This document shows positions 35,772-45,240 of a DNA stretch of 64,000 nt, piece by piece (positions within the stretch are counted from its first letter, which is position 1; each line of letters begins with the position of its first letter). Both the position numbers and the translations under genes were made by a program. The DNA lies in the NCBI RefSeq assembly GCF_963576675.1, contig NC_088911.1, positions 59,605,756-59,669,755 of the forward strand, read 5' to 3'. Origin of the DNA: Euphorbia lathyris. Lineage: Eukaryota; Streptophyta; Magnoliopsida; Malpighiales; Euphorbiaceae. The notes beneath the pieces were generated by a model, which saw nothing but the letters and a program-made list of their open reading frames with translations, did no database searches and was not told the DNA's origin.

Positions 35772-37104
35772 TGTTGGTCCCTTATAACGTGACAAGGTTA
35801 GTTCCAAGGAGGGGATAGGAACTATTTAAAATTTTGTCCGTTAAGGCTGACTTCTTTTCTTAGGAAAAGGTTTACACAGCGGCGCTAAGTAGTTTTGAGA
35901 CACAAGCTTAGTCAACTTGTGACTAAGTCTGTTTCTTTCCTTGAGTCAGGAGATAGCACTTAGAGTCTATTCCTGAACTCAGCTTCTTAGTGCACTCAAC
36001 TCAGCGTGAGTTCGTTACTTAGTCAGTTTTATAGAAAGCAATATATAAAGGAGTTTAAGGGTTAGAAATATGTTACTCAGCAGACATATCCTATTTCGGC
36101 CTCTCCGCCTACGTCCAGTCCCCGGAACTCGTTCCGAGCTTTTTGAATTCTCTACTGAGCTCTTTAAAGGTAGAGCATGAAACCTTTTACAATAGAAGCT
36201 GAGTATACAAGAGTACCTTCCTCTATACCTCTACTCACTCCTATAACTACCGCTGAGTACTATAACCGAGTACTCAGCCTCTCCTTTCTATTCTTCTAAA
36301 AATGATAAAGTGTTTGTCCTAAACAACAATTGCTAAGACACTTTAGATGATTGAAATCACTCTAGACTTTTACACAATGATTGGAAATTGGTGTAAGATT
36401 TTGCTTTGCTTTTCTCACAGAACTTCAAGTATGAATTTGGATAGCGTTTCGACTAATTGAAGATCTGCATCGAATGAAGCAATTGAGAGGCCTTTATATA
36501 GTGACACTTCAAGCACCGGTAATTTTGAATTTCGAAATAACCGTTGGAGGCAAACGACTTCCTGTCATTGTCACTTTGGACGTGCTCAGTGTCGTTGGCC
36601 AATGAGATTCTTGCATCTTCTGTCTACGGCAGTGCTCAGTAGCTTTTCGTCAGATAAACAGAATGTTTCGACATTTACGGCAAAGTCTTCTAGACAGCTT
36701 CATGCGCCTTTTGAACTTTACCCAAAGTAGAAATACTTTGTCTATAAGTTGGTTCTGTTCTGCCGCTGACCTGACTGCATTGTCGCTCAACTCAGCAGCT
36801 TCGTCTTGAAGCTTTTGTTAGAAAGCTTCTCGATCCTTCTTCATGCTGAGTCGTCGTTTCACTTGATACGACTGCGTTTTATCTTCTTGGGCCGTGAGGT
36901 CTTGATGTGTTGACTTGGGCTTGACTTACACTTATGGGCCTTTAGACTTTTTATCTTAATGTCTTATAAATCAATAAACTTAACATTGAACAAACACATT
37001 AGTGTGAATAAATCAAAGCATTTAAATTTAATGTGTTAGAATATTTTTTATCAATTAATTAAATCATTTTGTCAAATCAAAATCATGTGAAAGGTGTTTC
37101 AACA
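35772..37104 (-). repeat. Sire-C 5' LTR
   Basis: 1333 bp, minus strand TGTTGAAACACC to GGGACCAACA. TATA box near 36495-36504; CTGAGTACT stem-loop near 36253-36279. Promoter of the element would fire toward lower coordinates. Confidence 0.92.
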
Positions 37105-38060
37105 ACCTGTTCATCTCATTGGTATTAATAGGTATAATTAATCCTAAGACTCAAAGGAATGTTAATTAGTGATTCTGGATTACGGAATGTGATGCTTTGA
37201 TCCTGTTGTAACACGATCCATAACAGAGATGACTCTGGGGTGTGTACGCCAGACGTTGGGTGTCACAGGAAGTAATTGCAGGATAGTTATACATTGGATT
37301 GAGCATTTGTCACTCCTGATAAATGGGAGATACGTCCAAGGATCGTTTGTGGAAGACTTGACTCTAAATCCTTGCAAGGTGATAGCTTAAGACTTGAAAT
37401 ACAGATTTCACTTAACCTATCTAATTGGAGTTGACTCGGCCTGTACAAGTAATACGGAAAGGATTGAATTATGCTGTAACTAATACGGAAAGGTCAATGA
37501 CAGAATCAACTTGTCTTCTTATAGCTCTGGGGGAATGTTTCGGATTTGGTAATCACATTTCGCGCACTCATTCCGTTATGCAAAGATTAAATATAATTCT
37601 GAGAAAATTAATTTAATAGTTGCATACGGCTAGAAGCAATAAGAACCTAATGGGTCACACATAAGACTTGAAGCCCAAAAAGAAACATATATTAATTAAT
37701 TGATGGAAGCCCAACTGAGTCCACTAAGGCCCAGTAAATGAGGGGGGGCGATTTTTATGTAGTAAAATACATAAATAATTAATTTGATTTTAAACAATTC
37801 TAATTAAATTATAATTGTGAATTAAATTAATTAAAGGATAAATAAGTTAGGAAGTTTAATGAGATTAAATTGCTCCTATTATTATCCTATAAGGTTATTA
37901 TTATTATCTTTATATTTAAGATATAATTGTAAATAATAAATAAGAATTATATTCCTTCTATCCCTCTTTATATGAAATAACGATTAACGGATCTTGGGTT
38001 AATGGAAATAGGTTAAAATTTTTATATTTCCGCTACCAAAAGTTTGCCTATTTTCCTTCA
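37105..38060 (+). repeat. Ang-B 5' LTR, right part, with two deletions
   Basis: Continues the LTR interrupted at 15039 (ACCTG repeated at 37105-37109) and ends TTTTCCTTCA. Against the 3' LTR it lacks about 80 bp near 37450 and about 350 bp at about 37950, the latter removing the TATA-like box and start region (3' LTR 56545-56900). The 5' promoter of this copy is therefore probably lost. Confidence 0.85.
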
Positions 38061-38061
38061 G

Positions 38062-38074
38062 TGGTATCAGAGCC
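38062..38074 (+). promoter_or_regulatory. Primer binding site, initiator Met-tRNA (Ang-B)
   Basis: TGGTATCAGAGCC one base after the LTR end, complementary to initiator tRNA-Met. Confidence 0.9.
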
Positions 38075-39092
38075 AGGTTAAATCCGTTATTTCATATATG
38101 AAAATTTAGAAGTTTTTCAATCCGATTGAATGAATATTTATAGTTAGGTTAATTAATGAAACTGATTTTGATTAATTAATTCTAAAGATAAATAAGTTTT
38201 AATTAATTGTTAATTAAAATAGATTTTGCATATGTTCCTGATTATTTTGGTTGATAATCATTATAACAAAATCTATTAGTTTTATAGTTAGATTGATAAA
38301 AAAAATTATTTTTATTATTCTAAAGATAAAACGGAAAAAATCTTTAATAAGTTTTTTCCTTATTTTCTGAAAATCGTTTTAAAAAACATATATATATATG
38401 TATTTATATTTAAAAAAAATTGATGAACAGCAGTTCGGGTCGCACCGCGCGACCCGAACAGCCGTTAGGCAGCAACCGGGTTGCATCTGGCCGCCGCTGC
38501 CGCAAGGCAGCGACGGGCCAGACGCTGGCTGTTGCCAAACGGCAGCAGCCATGGCTTCGGGCCCTGTCACGGGCCCGGCCTGATGGGTATTTGTTTTAAA
38601 TTTTTTTAAAAATAAAATTAAGTTTTAAATATATTTATATATATGTTTCAGAAATTAATAGTTTTATGTTTTGATTATCGAAGGAAAAATTTATTTAAAG
38701 CTTGTTTTACCTATTTGTAAATCAAAAGTATTAAATGAATTAAAATCAAAATAATTGGGATATGCATGAATATAGTTTTGTATAGTTTGTATTAATCTAA
38801 AAGGTTAATATATAAGATACGAAACTAATAGAATTAAAATTGGATGAAAGTTAATTTGATGTGTTAATGTGATTAACCTAAATATTACATAAGTATATTA
38901 TGTAATCAACCAATTAAATTTATTTAATTGAGTCTATGTATGTTTGGAGTTATGGACATATTTGGATCCTCTATTTAGTCTTTTGGTATTTTTGAAATAG
39001 GGCATGCGAGTCCTCCCTATCTACTATCTATTGTAATTTCTCCTCTCATCTAATTCCTTTCAAAATTAATTGAAGTTTTCGTTAGTAGTATA
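38075..39092 (+). other. Ang-B untranslated leader, first part, with GC-rich hairpins
   Basis: No gene. AT-rich except for 38428-38582, a GC-rich island with strong hairpins: an 11-bp stem with 5-base loop (38433-38459), GCTGCC-GCAA-GGCAGC with a GNRA loop (38496-38511), a near-perfect 10-bp stem (about 38526-38551), and GGGCCC...GGGCCC (about 38557-38575). Such structures in a retroelement leader could serve RNA dimerisation or packaging. Interrupted at 39092 by Sire-E. Confidence 0.65.
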
Positions 39093-40409
39093 TGTTGAAA
39101 TACCTTTCCACATAATTTTGATTTGATAAAATTGTTTAAATATAAATTATAACACATATCCTAAACACACTAAGTTTAAATGCTTTGAATTATTCTACTA
39201 ATGTGTTTGTTCAATGTTGAGTATAAATGTTATAAGTCATAAGGATTGGAAGGCCCAAGCCCAAGTCAAACAACTCAGTACACTCGGCCCGCGTATGTCA
39301 AGACGCTGCCGTTTTTGTTCAAAACGCAACTCAGCAATCGGAAGGATCTAGAAGACCTTCGAGAACAACTTCAAGATGAAGCTGCTGAGTAGTCTCGACA
39401 AAGCGTACAAGACAGCAGCTGGCAAAGGAAAACTTCAAGACAAAGTGTTTCCTCTTTTGGCAAAGTTCAGACGACACAGTATGCTGTCCAGTTGACTTTA
39501 CCATAAAAGGAGAGACCATCTGTTGTGATGACCGAGGACAGAAGATACATGATTATGATTGGCCGAGAGCTCTGTGCAAGTCAGGATGACAACGACATAT
39601 AGCCGTTTCCCTCCAACGGTTATTTCAAAATTCGAAATGACCGAATGACCAGACGTCTCTATAAATAGTGCCATCAGAAGCTTCACAATATACAGAACTT
39701 GATCAAGCCATTACGCTGACCAAATCTCTACAAGTTCTGCAAGCAAGAAGCAAAGCAAATTTCTTACACTACATTTTCATATTTGTGTAAAAGTCTAGAG
39801 TGATTGTAACTCGTCTAAAGTGTCTTAGCACATCTTTGTATTAGGACAAAAACACTTATCATTTCTAGAACTAGAAAGGAGAGGCTGAGTACTCGGTTTT
39901 AAGTACTCAGCGGAGAGATTAGGATTGAGTAGAAGTATAGAGGAAGGTACTCTTGTCATACTCAATTGCTGATATTGTAAAAGGTTTGAGGCTCTACCTT
40001 TAAAGAGCTCAGTAGAGGATTCGAAATCTCGGAAGTGTTCCGGGGACAGGACGTAGGCTTAGAAGAAGCCGAACCTGGATAAATCTGCTGAGTGAAGTAT
40101 TTCTAAACCTTAACTCCTAATTTATATTGCTTGCTTTAAATAATCAAAACTGACCAAGTAAAGAGGTCAAGTTGAGTTGTGCGCGTTGAACGTCTGAGTT
40201 CAGGAATAGACTCCAAGTGCTATCTCCTGACTCAAGCTAAGGAACTGACCTAGTCACCTGTTGACTAAGCCAGTATCTTGCTGTTTACTCAGCGCCGCTG
40301 TTCAAACCTTTTTCTTTAGAAAAAGAAGTCTGCCTAAATTGCGAAAAAAGTTTAAATAGTTCCTAACCCCCCCTTGGAACTATACTTGCAACTAAACAAG
40401 GGACCAACA
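39093..40409 (+). repeat. Sire-E 5' LTR
   Basis: 1317 bp, TGTTGAAATACC to GGGACCAACA. TATA box CTATAAATA at 39659-39667; the CTGAGTACT...AGTACTCAG stem-loop near 39883-39910 would fall in the transcribed part. Confidence 0.93.
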
Positions 40410-40411
40410 AG

Positions 40412-40424
40412 TGGTATCAGAGCC
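40412..40424 (+). promoter_or_regulatory. Primer binding site, initiator Met-tRNA (Sire-E)
   Basis: TGGTATCAGAGCC two bases after the 5' LTR, 48 bases before the gag start. Confidence 0.93.
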
Positions 40425-40471
40425 TAAAAGCTCACTTTAAAAGGTCTAACAACCTTGAGCTGATCCCTACC

Positions 40472-41491
40472 ATGGGCGAAAACAGCACTCGGTTTCTCCC
40501 TGGAAACCAAACAACTCAAATACTGCCTGAGGGGCTGTCCATTACTAGGCCTCCCCTATTCTTCGGGTCAAACTATATCTTCTGGAAGAATAGGATGAAA
40601 AACTTCATTCAGGCTACAAACATGAGTGCCTGGCTATCTATAGTCCAAGGGCCGTTTGTACCTGTTGAGGTTATGGCTGGCCAAACAGTTATAAAAGCTG
40701 AGGCCAAATGGACAGAGGATGATCTTAAGAAGCTTCAAAACCATGCTTCGACTATCAATATGCTTCACTGTGCGCTCGATGCTGCAGAATATAACAAAAT
40801 CTCAGGTTGTGAGTCGGCACAAGAGATCTGGAAGAAGCTGGAAGTCACCTACGAGGGAACAAACAAAGTAAAAGAATCCAAGGTGAATCAGCAGATGAGA
40901 CTGTACGAGCTGTTCGAGATGAACAATGATGAGGGCATTTCAGACATGAACGCAAGGTTCACCAACATCATTAATGAGCTCAAGAGACTTGGGAAAATCT
41001 TCACTGAGGAAGAACAAGTCAAAAAGATACTCAGGAGTCTTCCAAAAGACTGGCAAGCAAAGAAGACAGCAGTTGAGGAAGCTCAGGATTTAACCACCTA
41101 CAAATATGACGAACTCATCGGTTCATTGCTGACCCATGAGATATCCATGAAAAACTTTGAGGTGAAGGAAAAATCTGATAACAAGAAGCAGAAGTCACTT
41201 GTCATAAAGGCTGACTCCACTGACGGGAGTTCAACTGATGATGAGGAGATGGCCATGTTCACAAGAAAGATGAAGAGGCTGTTCAGGAAGAACGACAAAT
41301 ATTCTAAAAAGCCTTACAAAAAGTTTGATAAGTATAAGGCTGACTCAAGCGACAGCAAATACAGAAAGGACAGCTCAAAGCCCATTACATGCTTTGAGTG
41401 CCATCAAGCTGGCCATATTAAGTCAAACTGCCCCACGCTGAGGAAAAGACAAGAAGAGTGGGAAGAAGGCAATGGTGGCTACTTGGAGTGA
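40472..41491 (+). CDS. Sire-E Gag (capsid/nucleocapsid), frameshifted at its end
   Basis: 339 codons from the first ATG after the primer site. Residues 30-230 are the Copia capsid region (NYIFWKNRMKNFIQATN; a helical UBN2-like part), a Lys-rich linker follows, and the CCHC knuckle CFECHQAGHIKSNC is at about 307-320. The last 15 codons are out of frame: a one-base insertion between about 41430 and 41470, judged against Sire-C, shifts the frame, so Gag ends early and pol is in another frame. Compared with Sire-C, two further zinc knuckles are absent because of the missing 588-nt segment (junction at about 41634). The product would coat and package element RNA in cytoplasmic particles. Confidence 0.85.
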   Translation: MGENSTRFLPGNQTTQILPEGLSITRPPLFFGSNYIFWKNRMKNFIQATNMSAWLSIVQGPFVPVEVMAGQTVIKAEAKWTEDDLKKLQNHASTINMLHCALDAAEYNKISGCESAQEIWKKLEVTYEGTNKVKESKVNQQMRLYELFEMNNDEGISDMNARFTNIINELKRLGKIFTEEEQVKKILRSLPKDWQAKKTAVEEAQDLTTYKYDELIGSLLTHEISMKNFEVKEKSDNKKQKSLVIKADSTDGSSTDDEEMAMFTRKMKRLFRKNDKYSKKPYKKFDKYKADSSDSKYRKDSSKPITCFECHQAGHIKSNCPTLRKRQEEWEEGNGGYLE

Positions 41492-44400
41492 CAGTGATGA
41501 ATCTTCATCAACAGAAACTGAGGCCACCAAGTCAGCGAAGATATGCTTTATGGCTGACGAACTTGCTGAGCCATGCGTCTCTGAGCATGCTGACCCATCC
41601 ATCGCATCAGATGATGAAGAGCAATCAAATGAGGTAAGCCTGAGATGTGCCGAGAAGTCAAAGATGTGGTATATTGACAGCGCATGCTCAAGGCATATGA
41701 CGGGTGATGAAACTCAGTTCATCACGTTTGAACGTAAACGAGGAGGGAGTGTAAGTTTTGGAGACAACAAGAAGGGTAAGATAGTAGGCTCAGGAACCAT
41801 CGGAGGTAATCCTACTATTGAATCTGTCTCCCTAGTCAGCGGACTCAAATATAACTTACTCAGCGTAGCTCAGCTATGTGACAATGAGAGAAAAGCTATA
41901 TTTGATGCTACTGGATGTAAAATATACGAGGGTAAAACTAATGAGTTAATTTTAACTGCCCCTCGGATAGATAATGTCTTTATGCTAGACTTAGAGAAAA
42001 AGTTTTCAAAAACTGTGTGCTTAGTAACAAAGGAAGAAAATTCCTGGCTATGGCACAGGAGACTTGGTCATGTAAGCATGGACCTCCTGGCCAAACTAGC
42101 AAGAAAGCAATTGGTTGAGGGACTGCCTGAACTTAAATTCCAAAAAGATCAATTATGCCACGCTTGCCAAGCTGGAAAATAAACCAAACAATCTTTTCAC
42201 AGTAAAAACATTGTCTCAACTAAACGTCCGTTAGAATTACTACACTTGGATCTCTTTGGTCCAGTCCAGCCGCTGAGTCTGGGTGGAAGAAGATTTTCCT
42301 TGGTCATTGTAGATGATTTCTCTCGGTATACGTGGGTTATCTTGCTGACCAGCAAGGATGAGACCTTTGAGACATTTTCAAATTTGGTTAGAAAAATTGA
42401 AAATGAAAAAGACCTAAAATTAGCTCATATCCGTAGTGATAACGGTGGAGAATTCAAAAACCAAAAGTTTGTTGAATTCTGTGAAGCCAGCGGCATTGAC
42501 CACAATTTTTTTGCTCCTAGAACACCTCAGCAAAATGGGGTTGTAGAAAGGAAGAACAGAACTCTGGTTGAAATAGCCAGGACAATGCTGGATGAGCATA
42601 GGCTTCCAAAGTATTTTTGGGGAGAGGCTGTTAACACAGCATGCTACATTCTTAATAGGGCTCTAGTTAGACCTATACTCAAGAAAACCCCCTATGAACT
42701 TTGGAAAGGACGAAAGCCCAATATTGGATACTTTTGTGCCTTTGGCTGTAGATGTTTTATTTTAAATACCAAAGATAGCTTAGCAAAGTTTGATTCAAAA
42801 GCTGATGAAGCTATCTTTCTGGGCTACTCAACAAACAGCAAAGCATACAGAGTTTTTAATTAGCGAACTCAAGTTTTAGAAGAGTCAATACATGTAGAGT
42901 TTGATGAAACTGACCCTGCAGGTAGATACCAGCCGCTGACCGAAGATGATCCAAACTCAGTAACCATCGCTGACTCAGAACTAGCTACTGATTCATTCAC
43001 GAAAAGGCTGACCAAGAGTAAGAGTGAACCTAAGATTACTTTTACTGACCCATCTACTTCTGCAGAGATTGTTGAAACAGGAACAGCACAAGACATGAAT
43101 CTACCTAAAGAAATAAGGATTCCTAGAGGGCACTCCGAAAGTGCAATCCTTGATTCTGCTGGGAATACCCTGATGACGAGGAATCAACTCAGGAAGTACC
43201 TCAGCAATGTTGCTTTCGTCTCAGTACAAGAACCGAAGAATTTCGCTGAAGCTGAGTACGATGAATTCTGGATGAACGCAATGCAAGAGGAGCTCGATCA
43301 ATTTTGAAGAAATGATGTATGGGAGTTAGTGCCTCATCCAAAAAGTCAAAAGACCATCGGAACAAGATGGGTCTTCAGGAACAAGATGGACGAACAAGGA
43401 AACGTAGTCAGGAACAAAGCAAGGCTTGTAGCTCAGGGCTACAGTCAGCAAAAAGGTATAGACTACGGTGAGACCTTTGCCCCAGTGGCAAGGCTGGAGG
43501 CAATTAGAATATTATGTGCATATGCATCTTACATGAATTTTAAATTATTCCAAATGGATGTCAAAAGTGCATTTCTTAATGGAGTTATAAACGAGGAGGT
43601 TTATGTAAATCAACCTCCAGGTTTTGAGGACCCTAAGTTCCCAAACCATGTTTACAAACTCAAAAAGGATCTGTACGGCCTCAAGCAAGCACCACGTGCT
43701 TGGTACGAGAGGCTGACCAGTTTCCTGCTGACTAGAAATTACGTCAGGGGCAAAGCTGATACAACCTTATTCATTAAGAAAAAGGGTAAAGATACCCTGC
43801 TGGCCCAAATTTATGTTGATGATATAATATTTGGTGCAACTAACGAATCAATGTGCAAGGAGTTTAGCAAACAAATGCAGACTGAGTTTGAAATGTCTAT
43901 GATGGGAGAACTCAACTTCTTCCTCGGTCTTCAAATTAAACAAGGAGACAATGGCATCTTCATCAGTCAAGCAAAATATGCCAAGAAGATCTTAAAGAAA
44001 TATGACTTGGAAAATTGCAAGCCAATATCCACTCCTATGGGCACTGACACTGTCCTCTGCACTGATGAGAATGGTAAGTCAGTAGACAGCAAGTTATATC
44101 AAGGTATGATAGGCTCTCTACTTTACTTAACAGCCAGTAGACCGGACATTCAGTTTTCAGTATGCTACTGTGCTAGATATCAATCTAACCCTAAGGAATC
44201 TCATTACATTGCTGTAAAAAGAATCCTTAGATACTTGCAAAGCTCAGTGAACGCAGGTTTGTGGTATCCAAATACTCATGATTTTACACTTATCGGATAC
44301 ACTGACGCTGACTATGGACGAGATAAGCTGGAACGTAAAAGCACCTTTGGAGGATGCCACTTTTTAGGAAGTTGTCTTGTATCCTGGTTCAGCAAAAAGC

Positions 44401-44759
44401 AGGCATCAGTAGCCTTGTCCACCACTGAAGCTGAGTACATTGCTGCTGGTCACTGTGTTGCTCAAGTCCTGTGGATCAAGCAACAACTTGAAGATTATGG
44501 TGTTCAAACGAAGACAATTGAGGTCAAATGTGACAACAAAAGTGCAATTGATCTGTCCAAGAACCCAATACAACACAGCAGAATGAAGCATGTCAGCATC
44601 CGACATCACTTCATTAGAGACCATGTACTCAAGGGTGAGATTAAGCTGACCTTTGTCCCAACGGACGAACAGCTTGCGGATATCTTCACGAAGCCACTAG
44701 CACGTGAGCAGTTCAGCATACTGAGAGAAGCAATTGGTATGTTTAATCCTCTTCAGTAA
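41472..44759 (+). pseudogene. Sire-E pol: protease, integrase, reverse transcriptase, RNase H; three stops
   Basis: One frame throughout, broken by stops at 42180-42182, 42861-42863 and 43305-43307. Order: end of gag (41472-41650); protease (MWYIDSACSRHMTGD, from about 41666); pre-integrase zinc finger (HRRLGH, then CHACQAGK, about 42052-42180); integrase core (LDLFGPV; RSDNGGEF; the E in TPQQNGVVERKNR; 42246-42610); RT (43350-43860; [13 protein letters not shown], catalytic YVDDIIFG near 43816); and RNase H ([27 protein letters not shown]; about 44290-44620), ending [11 protein letters not shown] and RNase H together form an open piece of about 480 codons with active-site residues kept. The stops in protease/integrase preclude a full polyprotein. 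Confidence 0.9.
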
Positions 44760-45123
44760 ATTCCTGTGCTAAATGAATATTGAATGCTGAGTGAATTACA
44801 TGCTGAATGATTTATTGTTTGCTGAGTATCTCATTAAAACTGACTGAATATACAATACTGAGTAAACTTGCACACTGAGTAAATTAGTTTAGAACTTGAA
44901 CTTAAAATCATCCTTAAATAATGCACTAACCACTCAGAATATCAAACGCTTGACATTCTAAATACTGAGTGATTAATCCGTTAGCATAAATGTCAAGCAC
45001 GCGTATAACCTAGGATGACGTATTCGCCGTAATGTGTCATAAATGCCAGGATCCTTGTCGGTACATGATCCCAAGGCAAAACTGACACATGGATTTGGTT
45101 AAGATCCACACCGTTCAACTTGT

Positions 45124-45240
45124 CTATAAATTATGGGCATTTCCCCATTTTTTACTCTTTACGCTTAACAAATTCTTAAGGCTAAGAAATTACTCAAATT
45201 TCTCTCTCTCAAATACCTCTATTCTCTCCATCTTAAAAGA
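45124..45240 (+). promoter_or_regulatory. Putative internal promoter and CT-rich leader of Sire-E ORF3
   Basis: CTATAAATT at 45124-45132, then TTTACGCTTA (about 45161) and a CT-rich stretch (45198-45236) leading to the ATG at 45241. Sire-C has the same elements before its ORF3. The larger spacer 44760-45240 is rich in CTGAGT and carries TGTCATAAATGCCAG near 45034, also shared with Sire-C. That these drive a separate transcript is an inference. Confidence 0.5.

Larger units (their letters stand above)
15040..37104 (-). mobile_element. Sire-C: minus-strand Sirevirus-type Copia retrotransposon
   Basis: Order on the minus strand: 5' LTR (37104-35772), primer site (35769-35758), gag (from 35709), protease/integrase/RT (33930-32190, then 21739-20383), third ORF (19954-16901), 3' UTR, 3' LTR (16373-15040). 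The target duplication ACCTG is at 15035-15039 and 37105-37109. Without Tat-D it is about 11.6 kb. By hand the LTRs differ at about 18 of 1333 positions (about 1.4 percent), so it is a young insertion. Pol has several stops and is split by Tat-D, so it is not autonomous. Confidence 0.92.

Noticed and set aside
38379..38583. Overlapping ORFs on both strands over the GC-rich leader island
   Set aside because: Open frames on both strands arise from the palindromic GC-rich sequence; no start context or domain.
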